Positions 12,452-22,357 of a DNA stretch of 64,000 bases are shown here, piece after piece (the stretch's first letter is position 1; each line of letters opens with the position of its first letter). The notes under the pieces are model-generated. The model was not told the origin of the DNA. It searched no databases and saw nothing but the letters and a program-made list of their open reading frames with translations. The position numbers and the translations under genes are program-made. Source of the stretch: Salvelinus alpinus. Taxonomy: Eukaryota; Chordata; Actinopteri; Salmoniformes; Salmonidae. The stretch spans positions 7,167,574-7,231,573 of the forward strand of contig NC_092120.1 of the NCBI RefSeq assembly GCF_045679555.1, in the 5' to 3' direction.

Positions 12452-15400
12452 ACATTTACATACGTTTTCAGACCCTTTACTCAGTACTGTGTTGAAGCAC
12501 CTTTGGCAGCGCTTAAAGCCTTGAGTCTTCTTGGGTATGATTCTACAAGCTCTGCAGATTCTCTCAAGCTCTGTCAGGTTAGATGGGGAGAGTCGCTGCA
12601 CAGCTATTTTCAGGTCAGGTTCAAGTCCGGGCTCTGGCTGGGCCATTCAAGGACATTCAGATACTTCCCGAAGCCACTCCTTCGTTGTCTTGCCTGTGTG
12701 CTTAGGTCATTGTCCTGTTGGAAGGTGAACCTTCGTCCCAGTCTGAGGTCCTGAGTGCTCTGGAGCAGGTTTTCATCAAGGATCTCTCTGTACTTTGCTC
12801 CGTTCATCTTTTCCTCGATCCTGACTAGTGTCCCAGTCCCTGCCCCTTAAAAACATCCTCACAGCATGATGCTGCCACCACCATGCTTCACCGTAGCGAT
12901 GGTGCCAGGTTTCCTCCAGACGTGACACTTGGCATTCAGGCCAAAGAGTTCAATCTTGGTTTCATCAGACCTGAGAATCTTGTTTCTCATGGTCAGAGTT
13001 CATTAGGTGCCTTTCGGCAAACTCCAAGTGTTGTCATGTGCCTTTTACTGAGGAGTGGTTTCCGTCTGGCAACTCTACCATAAAGGCCTGATTGGTGGAG
13101 TGCTGCAGAGATGGTTCTCCTTCTGGAAGGTTCTCCCATCTCCACAGAGAAACTCTGGAGCTCTGTCAGAGTGACCATCGGGTTCTTGGTCACCTCCCTG
13201 ACCAAGGCCCTTCTCCCCCGATTGCTCAGTTTGGCCAGGCATCCAGCTCTAGGAAGAGTCTTGGTGGTTCCAAACTTCTTCCATTTAAGAATGATGGATG
13301 CCACTGTGTTCTTGAGAACCTTCAATGCTGCAGAAATGTTTTGGTACACTTCCCCAGATCTGTGCCTCGACACAATCCTGTCTCAGAGCTCTGGGGACAA
13401 TTCCTTCGACCTAATGGCTTGGTTTTTGCTCTGACATGCACGGTCAACTGTGGGACCTTTTATAGACAGGTGTGTGCCCTTCCAAATCATGTCCAATCAA
13501 TTGAATTTACCACAGGTGGACTCCAATCAAATAGTAGAAACATCTCAAGGATGATCAATGGAAACAGGATGCAGCTGAGCTCAATTTCGAGTCTCATAGC
13601 AAAGAGTCTGAATACTTATGTAAATAAGGTATTTCTGGTTTTAAATTTTTCAGAAATGTGCAAACATTTTTAAAAAGAAATTACTTTTGCTTTGCCATTA
13701 TGGGGTATTGTGTGTACATTGATGAACATTTTTTATTTAATACATTTTACAATAAGGCTGTAACGTAACAAAATGTGGAAAAAGTGAAGGGGTCTGCATA
13801 CTTTCCGAATGCACTGTATATCCCACTGCACACACCACTTCAATGAATTGACACCTCTGTCACTTTTACGGGCTCTTCAACAATGTAAAGTAAAAACTGT
13901 AGACCTCCATATGGTATATACTGTCTATAGACATTCTGTAAGTGATTCCAAAATACATTACTCAATGTGCTAAACTCATACACAATCGTCAATCCTCTGT
14001 GGATGATATACTGGTAGAGGTAGCAACATCTATACAGAACAATTATCACTCACTGACAGCTGAGCTACGTATCAACCCTTCCTTTTGGATTGGACCAGAA
14101 GTAATAGAAACGTGTGGTCATCCTCATTATTATAGCATATTTGCATTAAGATGGCCTCAGTAAGGCATCTCCACAGTTTTACATGGTGACACAAAGCCTT
14201 ACTGAAGTCTATTAAAATAAACCACATCCTCTTTCTCTCAATCTGTTTCCCTCCTTTTGGATGGTCTATGGAGCTCTGTAGCAGCAGCCTAATAGAACTA
14301 GCGGGGCATTTAGAGGGGCTTTTACAATGCCATGAAACAGAGTTGTATAGTGTGGTGGGAAGTTGGCAGTTGGCATCATCTGACAGTTTGTCAGAGCTAA
14401 TGTGAAAGCTCTCTAATCTGAATGGGCCAAGACCAACACTGACAAGGGTACTGCCTCAATGGCTCCCATTATACTGTTATGAAAACAACAGCCTTGTGAA
14501 ACGGCTCCTGCCAGACTTTTGAACCACTGCAGGACCCTCTGTCTGTCCCCAAGGGTTTCTGCCATAAAAATAACCTGAATACCTTCCTCAGATGAGCACC
14601 ATTTTCCTCTCTCACACAGCATAAGCACTGTTTTGTCACTCATACAGTAAGTAACGAAAATGATACAATGTGTGTGTCAGTTCAGTAGCAGTTACTTTGA
14701 AGGTGAGGATGCATCCGATGAAGAGGAGCACGATGAAGACCAGGCACACATTGCTCATGGCCATGATGTCCTCTTTGTAGGGGAAGTTCTCAGGCTGTGA
14801 GAGTGACACCAGACAGTCAGACAGACAACATCAGCTGCAGTGAGATTGGGGGTAGAGAGTGTGGTGGCTACATCCAAAATGGCACCCAATTCCTTATATG
14901 GTGCACTATCTAGTGCATTATACAGGCAATAGAGTGTCATGTCAGGCACTTTATTAGAATAAGAGTTTGACTTTGGAGTCCTTCTTACCAGCTGTTGAAA
15001 GTAATCTTGTATGGTATTGGGGTAGACCACAATACTAACAGCCACCAGGGTGTTCAGTGCACAGTCAAAGACTTGGTAGCAGAAGAATGGGATGATCCAA
15101 GCAGCATGTTGCTGAAACAGGAAAACCAGTTTTATGTTAGTCATGAGGGAATAGCATCTGAAGAGCTGCAGCTGCAGGAAAGACTAATATATCTATCTGA
15201 AAAACGAAGATTCAAACAAAATGTTTTGACCGATGCATTAAACGTAAATCAATGTGTTTCTGGTGGGAGGTTTGGTGAACTTAATCTAGTGGGACCCAGC
15301 CATTCAAGACCATGTCTGTACATCTTGATTTGAAAGTTGTTGTTTTTTTTAACTACATTTGGACAATAAAGTTTAAACGATATTTGGATGATCCTCCTAG

Positions 15401-18400
15401 TGTCTTAATCTGTATTCATTCTTATGAGAGCAGACATAGTATACCAGTACAAGCAACAGCAGAACGCTTTTGACGTGACGTTTGCTTACCTTATACGCAC
15501 CGTAGGTCGCCATCCCAGAAATTAGTATCATCAGCAACGAGATCGCTGAAGCAATACACATGTCTGGAATAGAAGGGAAAACATACTGTATACAAGGTCT
15601 GCATTAAAATAAATTATTAACCGTAGCAAAGAAATGCTACCAAAAAAAACGTATTAAAACTTGTTACAAATGATGGAGTCACGCATGATTCACCAAATGA
15701 TATTTTGAAAGAGGAAGTAAAGTACTTTAAGAATATATTTTCGTTTCAGGCTCCTCCATCTCCACTAACTGAAACTAATTGTATGGATTTTTTCCCTAAT
15801 AATAATGTAAAATTAACATCTGTACAGAAAGACTCATGTGAAGGCCTAATTACAGAGGAGGAACTACTTGATGCAATTGGGGCCTTTAAGGATGGGAAAA
15901 CTCCAGGACTGGATGGCATACCAGTGGAAGTATACAAACATTTTTTTTATATACTCAAAGGACCACTATTAGCTTGTTTTAACCACTCCTATATAAATGA
16001 TAGATTATCAGACACGCAACAAGAAGGTGTGATATCATTATTACTGAAACAGGACCCAAGTGGTATATATAAAGATCCAGTCCATATAAAAAATTGGAGA
16101 CCTCTTACACTTCAGTGTTGTGATGCAAAAATCCTAGCTAAATGCTTGGCGCATAGAATAAAAAAAGTCTTGTCAGATATTATTCATCCTAATCAGACAG
16201 GTTTTTTACATGGACGATACATTGGAGATAATATAAGGCAAGTACTGGAAACAATAGAACACTATGAAATATCGGGGACACCAGGCCTGGTTTTCATAGC
16301 TGATTTTGAAAAGGCTTTTGATAAAGTACGACTGGAGTTTATATATAAATGCCTAGAATATTTCAATTTTGGGGAATCTCTTATAAAATGGGTAAAAATT
16401 ATGTATAGTAACCCTAGGTGTAAAATAGTAAATAATGGCTACATCTCAGAAAGTTTTAAACTATCTAGAGGAGTAAAACAAGGTTGTCCACTATCGGCAT
16501 ATCTTTTTATTATTGCCATCGAAATGTTAGCTGTTAAAATTAGATCAAACATTAATATTAAGGGATTAGAAATCCAGGGCCTAAAAACTAAGGTGTCATT
16601 GTACGCTGATGATTCATGTTTTCTTTTAAAACCACAACTAGAATCTCTCCACGGCCTCTTAGAGGATCTAGATACATTTGCTATCCTCTCTGGATTAAAA
16701 CCAAATTATGATAAATGTACCATATTACGTATTGGATCACTAAAACATACACATTTTACATTGCCATGTAGTTTACCAATTAAATGGTCTGACGGTGATG
16801 TGGACATACTCGGTATACAAATCCCAAAAGAAAGAAATGATCTCACTCCAATAAATTTTTATAGAAAGTTAGCAAAAATAGATAAGATCTTGCTACCATG
16901 GAAAGGAAAATACCTGTCTATTTGTGGGAAAATCACCCTGATTAACTCTTTAATCATATCACAGTTTACCTATTTGCTTATGGTTTTGCCTACACCTAGT
17001 GACCTGCTTTTTAAATTATATGAACAAAAAATATTCAATTTTATTTGGAACGGCAAGCCAGATAAAATTAAAAGGGCCTATTTATATAACGAATATGAAT
17101 TCGGAGGGCAGAAATTATTAAATATTAAAGCATTAGACCTCTCACTAAAGGCATCAGTCATACAAAAGTTATACTTAAATCCAAACTGGTTCTCTAGTAG
17201 ATTGGTACGAATGTCTCATCCTATGTTCAAGAAGGGCCTTTTTCCCTTTATTCAGATTACACCTGCTCACTTTCGGTTGCTTGAAAAGGAAATAATCTCC
17301 AAAATATCTTTATTTTTTAAACAAGCCTTAGAAAGTTGGTTGCAATTTCAGTTTAATCCACCTGAAAGGACGGAACAAATAGTACAACAAATCTTGTGGT
17401 TAAATTCAAATATAGTAATTGATAAAAAAACTGTATTTATCGAAGAAATGTTTAAAAAAGGTATAATTTTTGTGAATGATATCATAAATAGGACTGGTGG
17501 AGTAATGTCACACATGCAGCTAACACAGACATATGGAAATGTCTGCTCTACCCAAAATTACAACCAATTAATTGCAGCATTACCACAAAAATGGAAGAGG
17601 CAGGTGGAAGGGGATAAAAGTAAGGAACTTGTATGTCGGCCTTATATTAAAGAACATAAATGGTTAAAGAAAAGTGTGATAAATAAAAACATATACCAAT
17701 TTCATTTAAGGACCAAAAAACTTACAGCTGTGCCATATAAATTGCAAAATAGTTGGGAAGAGATTTTCGATGTACCCATTCCATGGCACATGGTTTATGA
17801 ATTGATACGCAAAACAACGCCGGATTCAAAACTTCGAATTTTTCAATTTAAATTATTGTACAAAATTCTTGCAACTAATAGAATGTTATATATATGGGGG
17901 ATACAATCTTCTCAGCTCTGTAGATTCTGCTGTGAGGAGGCAGAGTCATTAGACCATTTATTTTGGTATTGTCCGCATGTAGCTCGTTTTTGGTCACAGG
18001 TCCAGGAATGGTTGAAGAATTGCAACATTTGCGTAGAACTAACGCTACAGATAGCAATACTGGGGGATTTGAAAAGCCATAGTCAATCAATCAATAATAT
18101 AATAATTATTTTAGCAAAAATGTTTATTTTTAATTTACAATCCGTGGAAGCTATGAGAATAGGAAGATTCAAATCTTTTGTGAAGCATCACAGCACAGCT
18201 GAAAAATATATGGCAAATAAAAATCCGAAATGGATGATGTTGGAAGATAGATGGGAAAGGTTGAGTGGAGCTGAAGGGTGGGACTAATAACAAGATAAAC
18301 AATGTAGGGCATACGGGATCTGTGAAATGTGTATAGGTGCGGAGCTATTGTGAAATAGCACAGTTACAAGTGGAAATCAAACTGGATGGACAACAGAAAT

Positions 18401-20664
18401 AGAGGAAGGACTAAGAACAAACAAGAGAGAACTATTATAAAGTAGACTGTGTCTGTAAATGTGTATAAGATGTATAAATTGAAGGTAAAAACAGAAATGT
18501 TTATCAGTTTACTCCAATTGGGGGATCGGTGGTAGGGTTTGCAGGGAATAATAATAAAGGTATACTCTTTAAAAAAAAGTATGTCTATGTAGGTATGTGT
18601 ATGTATATATGTGTATATGTATGCATACGTGAATGGATATATATATTTACCCAAAAAAATATGGGGGATTGGAAATGATGCAGACAATTACATTGGAAAC
18701 AACATTCTTTCCGCAATATTAAGCTGATCCACCCCCCACAAAAAAAATAATAATAATAATAAAAAATAAATAATAATAATAATAAAAAAATAAAATAACC
18801 GTAGCAAATGTTGAAAAAAATCACTTGGTGTTTTGTCCTTGGATGGTGATTGAATTAATCTCACAGTAATTTATAAGTTTATAATAAACTCAGCTCATTC
18901 CTAGTTTGACACTGATTATGTGAAAATGCTCTGTGTAGATGTGACCTGATCTTGATACCATGACATTGAGTGGATTTCACAGAAAACAAAAATACTATGT
19001 CACCGACTGTCAGCGTCACAGTAATCCTGTCCATCTGTGCACAGCCCAGAGAACACAGTAGTCTGCTCCAACAGAACAGAACAAAAGCCAGTCTGCTTTA
19101 GTTCTGTAACTAGCCTGAACTGAATCACTGCCTGCCTCGTAGAAATGTGCCATTCCACCTATCATGGCACATTGACTTGAACAGGGATGGCCGTTCTAGT
19201 AATTATATTTCTATGGCCTGCCTAATGCAGGGCCAGCTGGACCAACGGCAAAAGGGATCACAGGACGGCTTAATCTGACCGGAACTGGGTCAACTCAGTC
19301 AGTTTCAATCAGACACTACTGTACCGACAGCCAGTGGCAGACATGTCTAGCTGATTTAGCAAGTTTGTGAAAATACACAACACAGCTGAACATTAGACAT
19401 GCGTGCCCACGGACAGAGATTTGATTTGCTTTATTGTGAAGTGAGAGAAATACTGACTATTGGCTGCTTTCAATTATACAAAGTGATTTATAAAACCAGT
19501 AGTTTTGGCATTGATATGTAACGCCATAGTAGTTTCCATCATTGTCATCACATACACTCAGAGGAGTTGGCTAGAGCACAAACACACTGGCCCGTCAGGC
19601 TACTAAGGAGGCGTGGGCAGGCCTATGCAACGTCACACACATCTATCCCAGACATAAAGCTGTAGGCTACTTACTGGCGTCATCCATGTCATCTAAGTCG
19701 TTAGCCAGCTCAGCGCTGGTCAGATGGTACTGGTCAGGATCACCCAGGGCGGTGACGAGGATGAGCAACACCACCGCATTGATCAGCTAAAGGACATAAG
19801 GACATTTTGACTGACAAACAAGATAGGAACACGATACACATGAATAGATCAACGTTAGGGAAAGGTTCAACCACAACATGACGGAAAGGCTCCACAAGCA
19901 TTTGATGGCATTAATCAGCTAATCTCAAAGACATAAGGACCAGTCAGACTGACAGGAGGATACAGACTAATAGCTCAGCCTCTATAAATGGGATAACTAA
20001 TTCACCCAAATTACTTTATTATATGATTCCTTACTTAGGAACTATTTGGCTGTGTTCCAGGTAAGGAAACAGTAATTGTATAATTTGAGTGAACCACCTC
20101 TTTAACTCAGCAATGTAGACTGACATTCAATGTAATGTCAACATGATGGAAAGACTCCACAAGGATAGAGATAGTGCGTTAACTTTTAAATTAATTATAC
20201 ATATGCCTAGGCCCTATGTGCATAATGGAAAATTAATTATTGCCATAGCCTAAAGGCTTCTTTCTACCTGACACAAGACCTGTAACCTGTCCTGAAGGGC
20301 TGCGTGTACTGAACAATGTATGAACGTTTAATCCCCAATGATGTTAGGTTACGTTGACACTTTAGCGGAATAACTTGTTCATCCATAATTAACAAAACAA
20401 TCCATTAAATAAATGTTATCACGTGCAGCCAATCACAATGAGACTACTTTCTGCTGGATAAACATAACTTAACATGGAAAAACGTCCTACAAATAATAAC
20501 ATACCGTTTTTGTGGTTTGTTGAGCCTATCTAAATAGTGGTATGTGAATAATAGCGACTGTGGATGCTCACCATATACCAAACCCCCAGGATAACTGTGC
20601 CCGTGCGTACATGACAGCACAGGCAGCATCTAGTGGAATGCCATCGGTCCCACAGGGAAATCAT
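1901..20664 (-). CDS. laptm4b: LAPTM4B, lysosomal-associated transmembrane protein 4B (7 exons, complete)
   Basis: Coding exons in transcript order are 20572-20664, 19675-19786, 15490-15563, 14989-15111, 14696-14794, 8154-8249 and 1901-1987. They total 684 nt and encode 227 residues plus a TGA stop; all introns are GT-AG. The start ATG at 20664 follows an in-frame TAG 33 nt upstream. The protein begins with a Cys-rich stretch ([11 protein letters not shown]), followed by four hydrophobic segments at roughly residues 22-46, 70-92, 96-122 and 150-176. The tail has two PY motifs, LPPY (202-205) and PPPY (218-221). In this family such motifs recruit NEDD4-type ligases for endolysosomal sorting. 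Exons 2-3 (DPDQY, then [14 protein letters not shown]) match LAPTM4B better than LAPTM4A. The length is one residue longer than the short human isoform as I remember it. The introns hold most of the Tc1 and LINE insertions at the left of the window. No canonical AATAAA was found downstream of the stop. Which salmonid genome-duplication copy this is cannot be told. Confidence 0.95.
2671..2700. repeat. (GT)15 microsatellite
   Basis: Thirty bases of uninterrupted GT in the last laptm4b intron. Confidence 0.95.
2989..3061. repeat. Small palindromic MITE-like repeat
   Basis: Ends ggggtggtttcccggacaca and tgtgtctggaaaaccgcccc are near-perfect inverted complements, with a short centre containing tagtcctggacta. 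A partial relative (tagtccaggactaggcttaa) is visible near 56770-56790 in a ubr5 intron. Confidence 0.65.
3697..4165. mobile_element. Non-autonomous hAT-like relic with an L2-type tail fragment
   Basis: It starts caggggtaggcaattc and ends with tttggcccgcgggccaca, features common in fish hAT non-autonomous elements. An L2-type 3' tail (caagtcaattaagtacaaat to about 3800) lies inside it. Neither the terminal repeat nor an 8-bp duplication is clear. Confidence 0.4.
4997..6601. mobile_element. Tc1/mariner transposon A (1605 bp, TA target)
   Basis: The ends cagtgagggaaaaaagtatt and its inverse at 6582-6601 are flanked by TA (4995-4996 and 6602-6603). Long terminal inverted repeats extend more than 100 bp each. 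The transposase pseudogene is on the minus strand. The element sits in the last laptm4b intron. Both termini are intact, so it could in principle be mobilised in trans. Confidence 0.93.
5213..6234 (-). pseudogene. Tc1 transposase of element A, one frameshift
   Basis: The start codon at 6234 opens [20 protein letters not shown], a paired-type helix-turn-helix region. Then come the first catalytic Asp in LWSDETK, the second in FQHDNDPKH and the Glu in LNPIENLW (DD34E type), ending at TAA after FATKY. Near 5697 a single-base deletion in the codons before KHGGGN shifts the frame. The N-terminal two-thirds and C-terminal third are therefore in different frames. Otherwise it is nearly intact. Confidence 0.9.
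6700..7741 (+). mobile_element. 5'-truncated L2-like LINE, plus orientation
   Basis: The plus strand encodes the C-terminal portion of an L2-type ORF2: [18 protein letters not shown], then [20 protein letters not shown], then [14 protein letters not shown] frameshift near 7050 moves the rest ([19 protein letters not shown]) to another frame, ending at the TAG near 7360. The 3' tail ends with short gaaataaataaataaa repeats, typical of L2. Confidence 0.8.
8806..9084. mobile_element. 279-bp palindromic MITE derived from Tc1 element B
   Basis: Ends cagtggggagaacaagtatt and its inverse are flanked by TA (8804-8805 and 9085-9086). Almost the whole length consists of the two terminal inverted repeats of element B (10814-12419) joined directly, with no transposase. 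This is an internal-deletion derivative of the same family, located 1.7 kb from its parent type. Confidence 0.9.
9086..9198. repeat. Compound TA/CA/CG-rich microsatellite
   Basis: Runs of TA, CACA, GTGTGCGTGCG and TATATA between the 279-bp MITE and element C. It offered several TA targets, and Tc1 elements lie on both sides. Confidence 0.9.
9199..10803. mobile_element. Tc1 transposon C, Sleeping-Beauty-type IR/DR ends
   Basis: Outer repeats gttggagtcagaagtttaca (9199) and the inverse ending ctgacttcaactg (10803) are paired with inner copies near 9397-9420 (gtgggtcagaagcttacata) and 10586-10612 (tgtatgtaaacttctgaccc). Each terminal repeat therefore carries two direct repeats about 200 bp apart, the IR/DR arrangement used by the salmonid family from which Sleeping Beauty was derived. 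TA follows the right end; the first two bases of the left end seem lost. Confidence 0.9.
9423..10418 (-). pseudogene. Sleeping-Beauty-family transposase remnant of element C
   Basis: The ATG at 10418 opens MGKSKEIS. A frameshift follows within the first helix, and [18 protein letters not shown] resumes. [32 protein letters not shown] (first Asp), [11 protein letters not shown] (second Asp) and [15 protein letters not shown] (Glu) lie in three different frames. At least three frame breaks and a degraded C-terminus make it non-functional. The stop is at 9423-9425. Confidence 0.88.
10814..12419. mobile_element. Tc1/mariner transposon B (1606 bp, TA target)
   Basis: Ends cagtggggagaacaagtatt (10814) and its inverse (12400-12419) are each flanked by TA. 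Terminal repeats are over 120 bp. The element lies within TA repeats inside element D, 10 bp from element C. The terminal repeats match the 279-bp MITE at 8806-9084. Confidence 0.93.
11030..12051 (-). pseudogene. Tc1 transposase of element B, one nonsense and one frameshift
   Basis: The ATG at 12051 opens [20 protein letters not shown]. The frame is open to the catalytic MWSDETKI, where a G-to-T-type change gives TAA (about 11578). A one-base deletion then follows just before KHGGGN (about 11512). FQHDNDPKH and LNPIENLW are intact in the downstream frame, ending after FCTKY. It is close to, but distinct from, the transposase of element A. Confidence 0.9.
12420..12450. repeat. (TA)n(GA)n microsatellite
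   Basis: About 20 bp of TA followed by GA repeats at the right edge of element B; a remnant of the microsatellite into which B inserted. Confidence 0.85.
12465..13437 (-). pseudogene. Decayed Tc1 transposase of element D
   Basis: The start codon is likely at 13437. Recognisable blocks are [20 protein letters not shown] (helix-turn-helix), [28 protein letters not shown] (second Asp) and [11 protein letters not shown]. The frame breaks several times, including after SPDLN, where the catalytic Glu segment is damaged. It is more decayed than the elements nested in it, which fits D being older. Confidence 0.8.
13817..14695. other. laptm4b intron sequence without recognised features
   Basis: The stretch between element D and laptm4b exon 14696-14794 shows no exon, repeat end or credible reading frame. 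Confidence 0.5.
14868..14945. repeat. Copy of a short palindromic MITE (aatggcaccc... family)
   Basis: Contains ccaaaatggcacccaattcc followed by tatatggtgcactatctagt. This family recurs at 23428-23506, 32922-32984, 33785-33863 and 59471-59546. In complete copies the two ends are inverted complements. Confidence 0.6.
15631..18795 (+). mobile_element. 5'-truncated L1/Tx1-type LINE with perfect 13-bp target duplication
   Basis: The insert is bounded by identical 13-mers taaccgtagcaaa at 15618-15630 and 18796-18808. It ends in an A-rich tail of aataat repeats (about 18745-18795). The reading frame is open right from the left boundary. It lies antisense in the laptm4b intron between exons 19675-19786 and 15490-15563. 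The endonuclease domain is missing because of 5' truncation. Confidence 0.92.
15705..18287 (+). CDS. Reverse transcriptase, C-terminal ORF2 part of L1/Tx1-type LINE (uninterrupted)
   Basis: An 861-codon open frame (TAA stop included) with no internal stop or frameshift. Position 15705 is a TTG inside the frame, which stays open back to the insertion boundary, so the true N-terminus is lost by truncation. Visible are [14 protein letters not shown] (near residue 65), [15 protein letters not shown] (motif A, about 199), [18 protein letters not shown] (motif B) and LYADDS (motif C, about 299). Near residue 740 is a zinc knuckle C-x2-C-x8-H-x4-C ([18 protein letters not shown]). Catalytic aspartates are present. 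The open frame and perfect target duplication indicate a recent insertion, but without endonuclease it cannot move on its own. Confidence 0.9.
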   Translation: MKEEVKYFKNIFSFQAPPSPLTETNCMDFFPNNNVKLTSVQKDSCEGLITEEELLDAIGAFKDGKTPGLDGIPVEVYKHFFYILKGPLLACFNHSYINDRLSDTQQEGVISLLLKQDPSGIYKDPVHIKNWRPLTLQCCDAKILAKCLAHRIKKVLSDIIHPNQTGFLHGRYIGDNIRQVLETIEHYEISGTPGLVFIADFEKAFDKVRLEFIYKCLEYFNFGESLIKWVKIMYSNPRCKIVNNGYISESFKLSRGVKQGCPLSAYLFIIAIEMLAVKIRSNINIKGLEIQGLKTKVSLYADDSCFLLKPQLESLHGLLEDLDTFAILSGLKPNYDKCTILRIGSLKHTHFTLPCSLPIKWSDGDVDILGIQIPKERNDLTPINFYRKLAKIDKILLPWKGKYLSICGKITLINSLIISQFTYLLMVLPTPSDLLFKLYEQKIFNFIWNGKPDKIKRAYLYNEYEFGGQKLLNIKALDLSLKASVIQKLYLNPNWFSSRLVRMSHPMFKKGLFPFIQITPAHFRLLEKEIISKISLFFKQALESWLQFQFNPPERTEQIVQQILWLNSNIVIDKKTVFIEEMFKKGIIFVNDIINRTGGVMSHMQLTQTYGNVCSTQNYNQLIAALPQKWKRQVEGDKSKELVCRPYIKEHKWLKKSVINKNIYQFHLRTKKLTAVPYKLQNSWEEIFDVPIPWHMVYELIRKTTPDSKLRIFQFKLLYKILATNRMLYIWGIQSSQLCRFCCEEAESLDHLFWYCPHVARFWSQVQEWLKNCNICVELTLQIAILGDLKSHSQSINNIIIILAKMFIFNLQSVEAMRIGRFKSFVKHHSTAEKYMANKNPKWMMLEDRWERLSGAEGWD
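18809..19674. other. laptm4b intron sequence without recognised features
   Basis: Unique-looking intron DNA between the L1/Tx1 insert and laptm4b exon 19675-19786. No repeat ends or credible exon were seen. Confidence 0.45.
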
Positions 20665-21499
20665 ATTGTACAATCCGAGGAAGCACTTCACAGATATCTA
20701 TATATGTTAATGATAAACAATCCAAATAGATCGACGTGAATTTCTTATCCGGCGCGCGCGGTGTCGTCGGCAATTCGTGATAAAACACGGCGGCTCTAGT
20801 GATCAACTCAGGCAAATAGCAAACATTGAAACATGTGACCTGAGCTAGATAGGATCAAGAGCCGGTGATGTAACTAGTTGTTTCGAGAATAGTGTTCCCA
20901 TCATCCCTCACCAACGCCGGGAAATTTAAATAGTTACACTGTAGCTGCCTGCTATGTTTATTGGGATATGTTGAATAAGAATATTCACGCTTCACAATAG
21001 TGCATTTATGATCTTTATGGTAGAAATTCACACAAAGGGCATATTTGATTCGATTGCATTTGGAACATTCTGACAATAAAGACAGAGGTAAAGGACAAGT
21101 ATCAAACACATTAATTTAAATAATTCAACCTAGACATTACTTTCCCCACTCAGGAAAAATGGAAGCAATTCACATGTTACATTTCCAGAGGAAGAAAGAC
21201 TAGTGGAGAAAGATTCAGGGAGCAGAATAAACCTGGTCCAACATAACACACAACACATTAAAACAGTTGGTAGAGCACATGCCTAACCCAACCAACTAAG
21301 GCATCAAATTGTATTCCTGATTACTGCATCTTTACAAGTACATCATTGATTAAAGCAGTTTGAAACCATCCTGTCTACAGCAGAATTAAACATTACTTTT
21401 CACTACACACCAATCAGTTGCTCAAAAGAAAAGAGAAAAATAGAGGTAACTGATTAATAGGAAAAACAATAGAAATATAAAAGACAAATCAAATATAGA
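20665..21499 (-). promoter_or_regulatory. laptm4b: laptm4b 5' UTR and promoter interval
   Basis: The interval between the mtdh poly(A) signal and the laptm4b ATG must hold the laptm4b promoter. A short CpG-rich patch sits at 20750-20770. No TATA box or clear initiator was recognised. The call is positional. Confidence 0.35.
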
Positions 21500-22357
21500 A
21501 AAGAGCCTTTATTATTTTTACATATGGCTTGAAGCGTTTTTATTACAAAGAGGTTACAAAAGGTTGAGGACTTTTGAATCATCAACCACGGGTGGACAGG
21601 ACAACAGCCATCAATGGTAGAAGCAACTACACAGTCTGAGCACAACACTGATTATCAAAATAACAGCAAGTAACTGAAAGTATGTCTCTTTTCCATGTAC
21701 AGCAGAACAGTAGAGATACCACTAACACCACCTGCATCCAAATGCTAAACATGATTCTGTTGGGTCGTGTTCATAAAACACCAAACAGTACAAAATTTAC
21801 TGAAACAGGGAGGACTACCTGGACTTGTCAGATAGCAATCGCTTATTTAGTTTTTCCCTTTCAAAACGGTTTGCTACCATGTGCCCTATTGAACACGACC
21901 CTATAGTGTTGGACTTGACCTTTTGAGCAGGAGTCACTGCACCAATATGGTTAACGATATAAACAGCAAACAAAGACTGCAGAATAAAGGCCTGTAACGT
22001 GACTCGGCTGACTCTTCCTCTATAATATTAATCTCAAAGCCATAACATCCCAATCACTATTAAATCAGGATTTATTATTCATTTTCTAGGTGTCTAATCA
22101 AACATGATCGTTCGAAAGATTCATTGGAATTGGAAAACAGTTTTCATATGTGTGCCCACGTTACGATATTGATCAGAATCGCAGAATTTAGCTTTACAGT
22201 TCATCTAGACCAGGCTGCATTTTGGATTTGAAGCTGGCCGGTCAGAACTTAGAAGTTTGATATTTCCGTTTTTAAAAAGGGCAAGTATTTATATGTTGCA
22301 TAAACAGCTGTTTTATCCAAAGAATTTTGCATATAACTTCATGTTCATGACTCCAAC
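21500..22357 (-). other. mtdh: mtdh 3' untranslated region
   Basis: The region follows the mtdh TGA (22358-22360) and ends near AATAAA hexamers (coding strand) at 21539-21544 and 21508-21513. No coding potential or recognised repeat was seen. The interval from here to the laptm4b start is short. Confidence 0.55.
21508..21513 (-). terminator. mtdh: Poly(A) signal AATAAA, likely mtdh 3' end
   Basis: tttatt on the plus strand, about 850 nt past the mtdh stop. A second hexamer lies 26 nt upstream at 21539-21544. Confidence 0.5.

Larger units (their letters stand above)
8651..13816. mobile_element. Tc1/mariner transposon D, host of nested insertions
   Basis: Left end cagtgcattcggaaagtatt (8651) and its inverse at 13797-13816 mark one Tc1 element, with terminal repeats of about 150 bp. 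Its own sequence is only 8651-8800 and 12450-13816. The rest is microsatellite, a short palindromic Tc1 derivative and two full-length Tc1 elements inserted later. The right end is followed by TA; the left flank reads CA, probably altered in the adjoining TA/CA repeat. Confidence 0.85.

Noticed and set aside
13092-13673. 193-codon plus-strand frame
   Set aside because: Antisense to the decayed transposase of element D and its terminal repeat; no independent signature.
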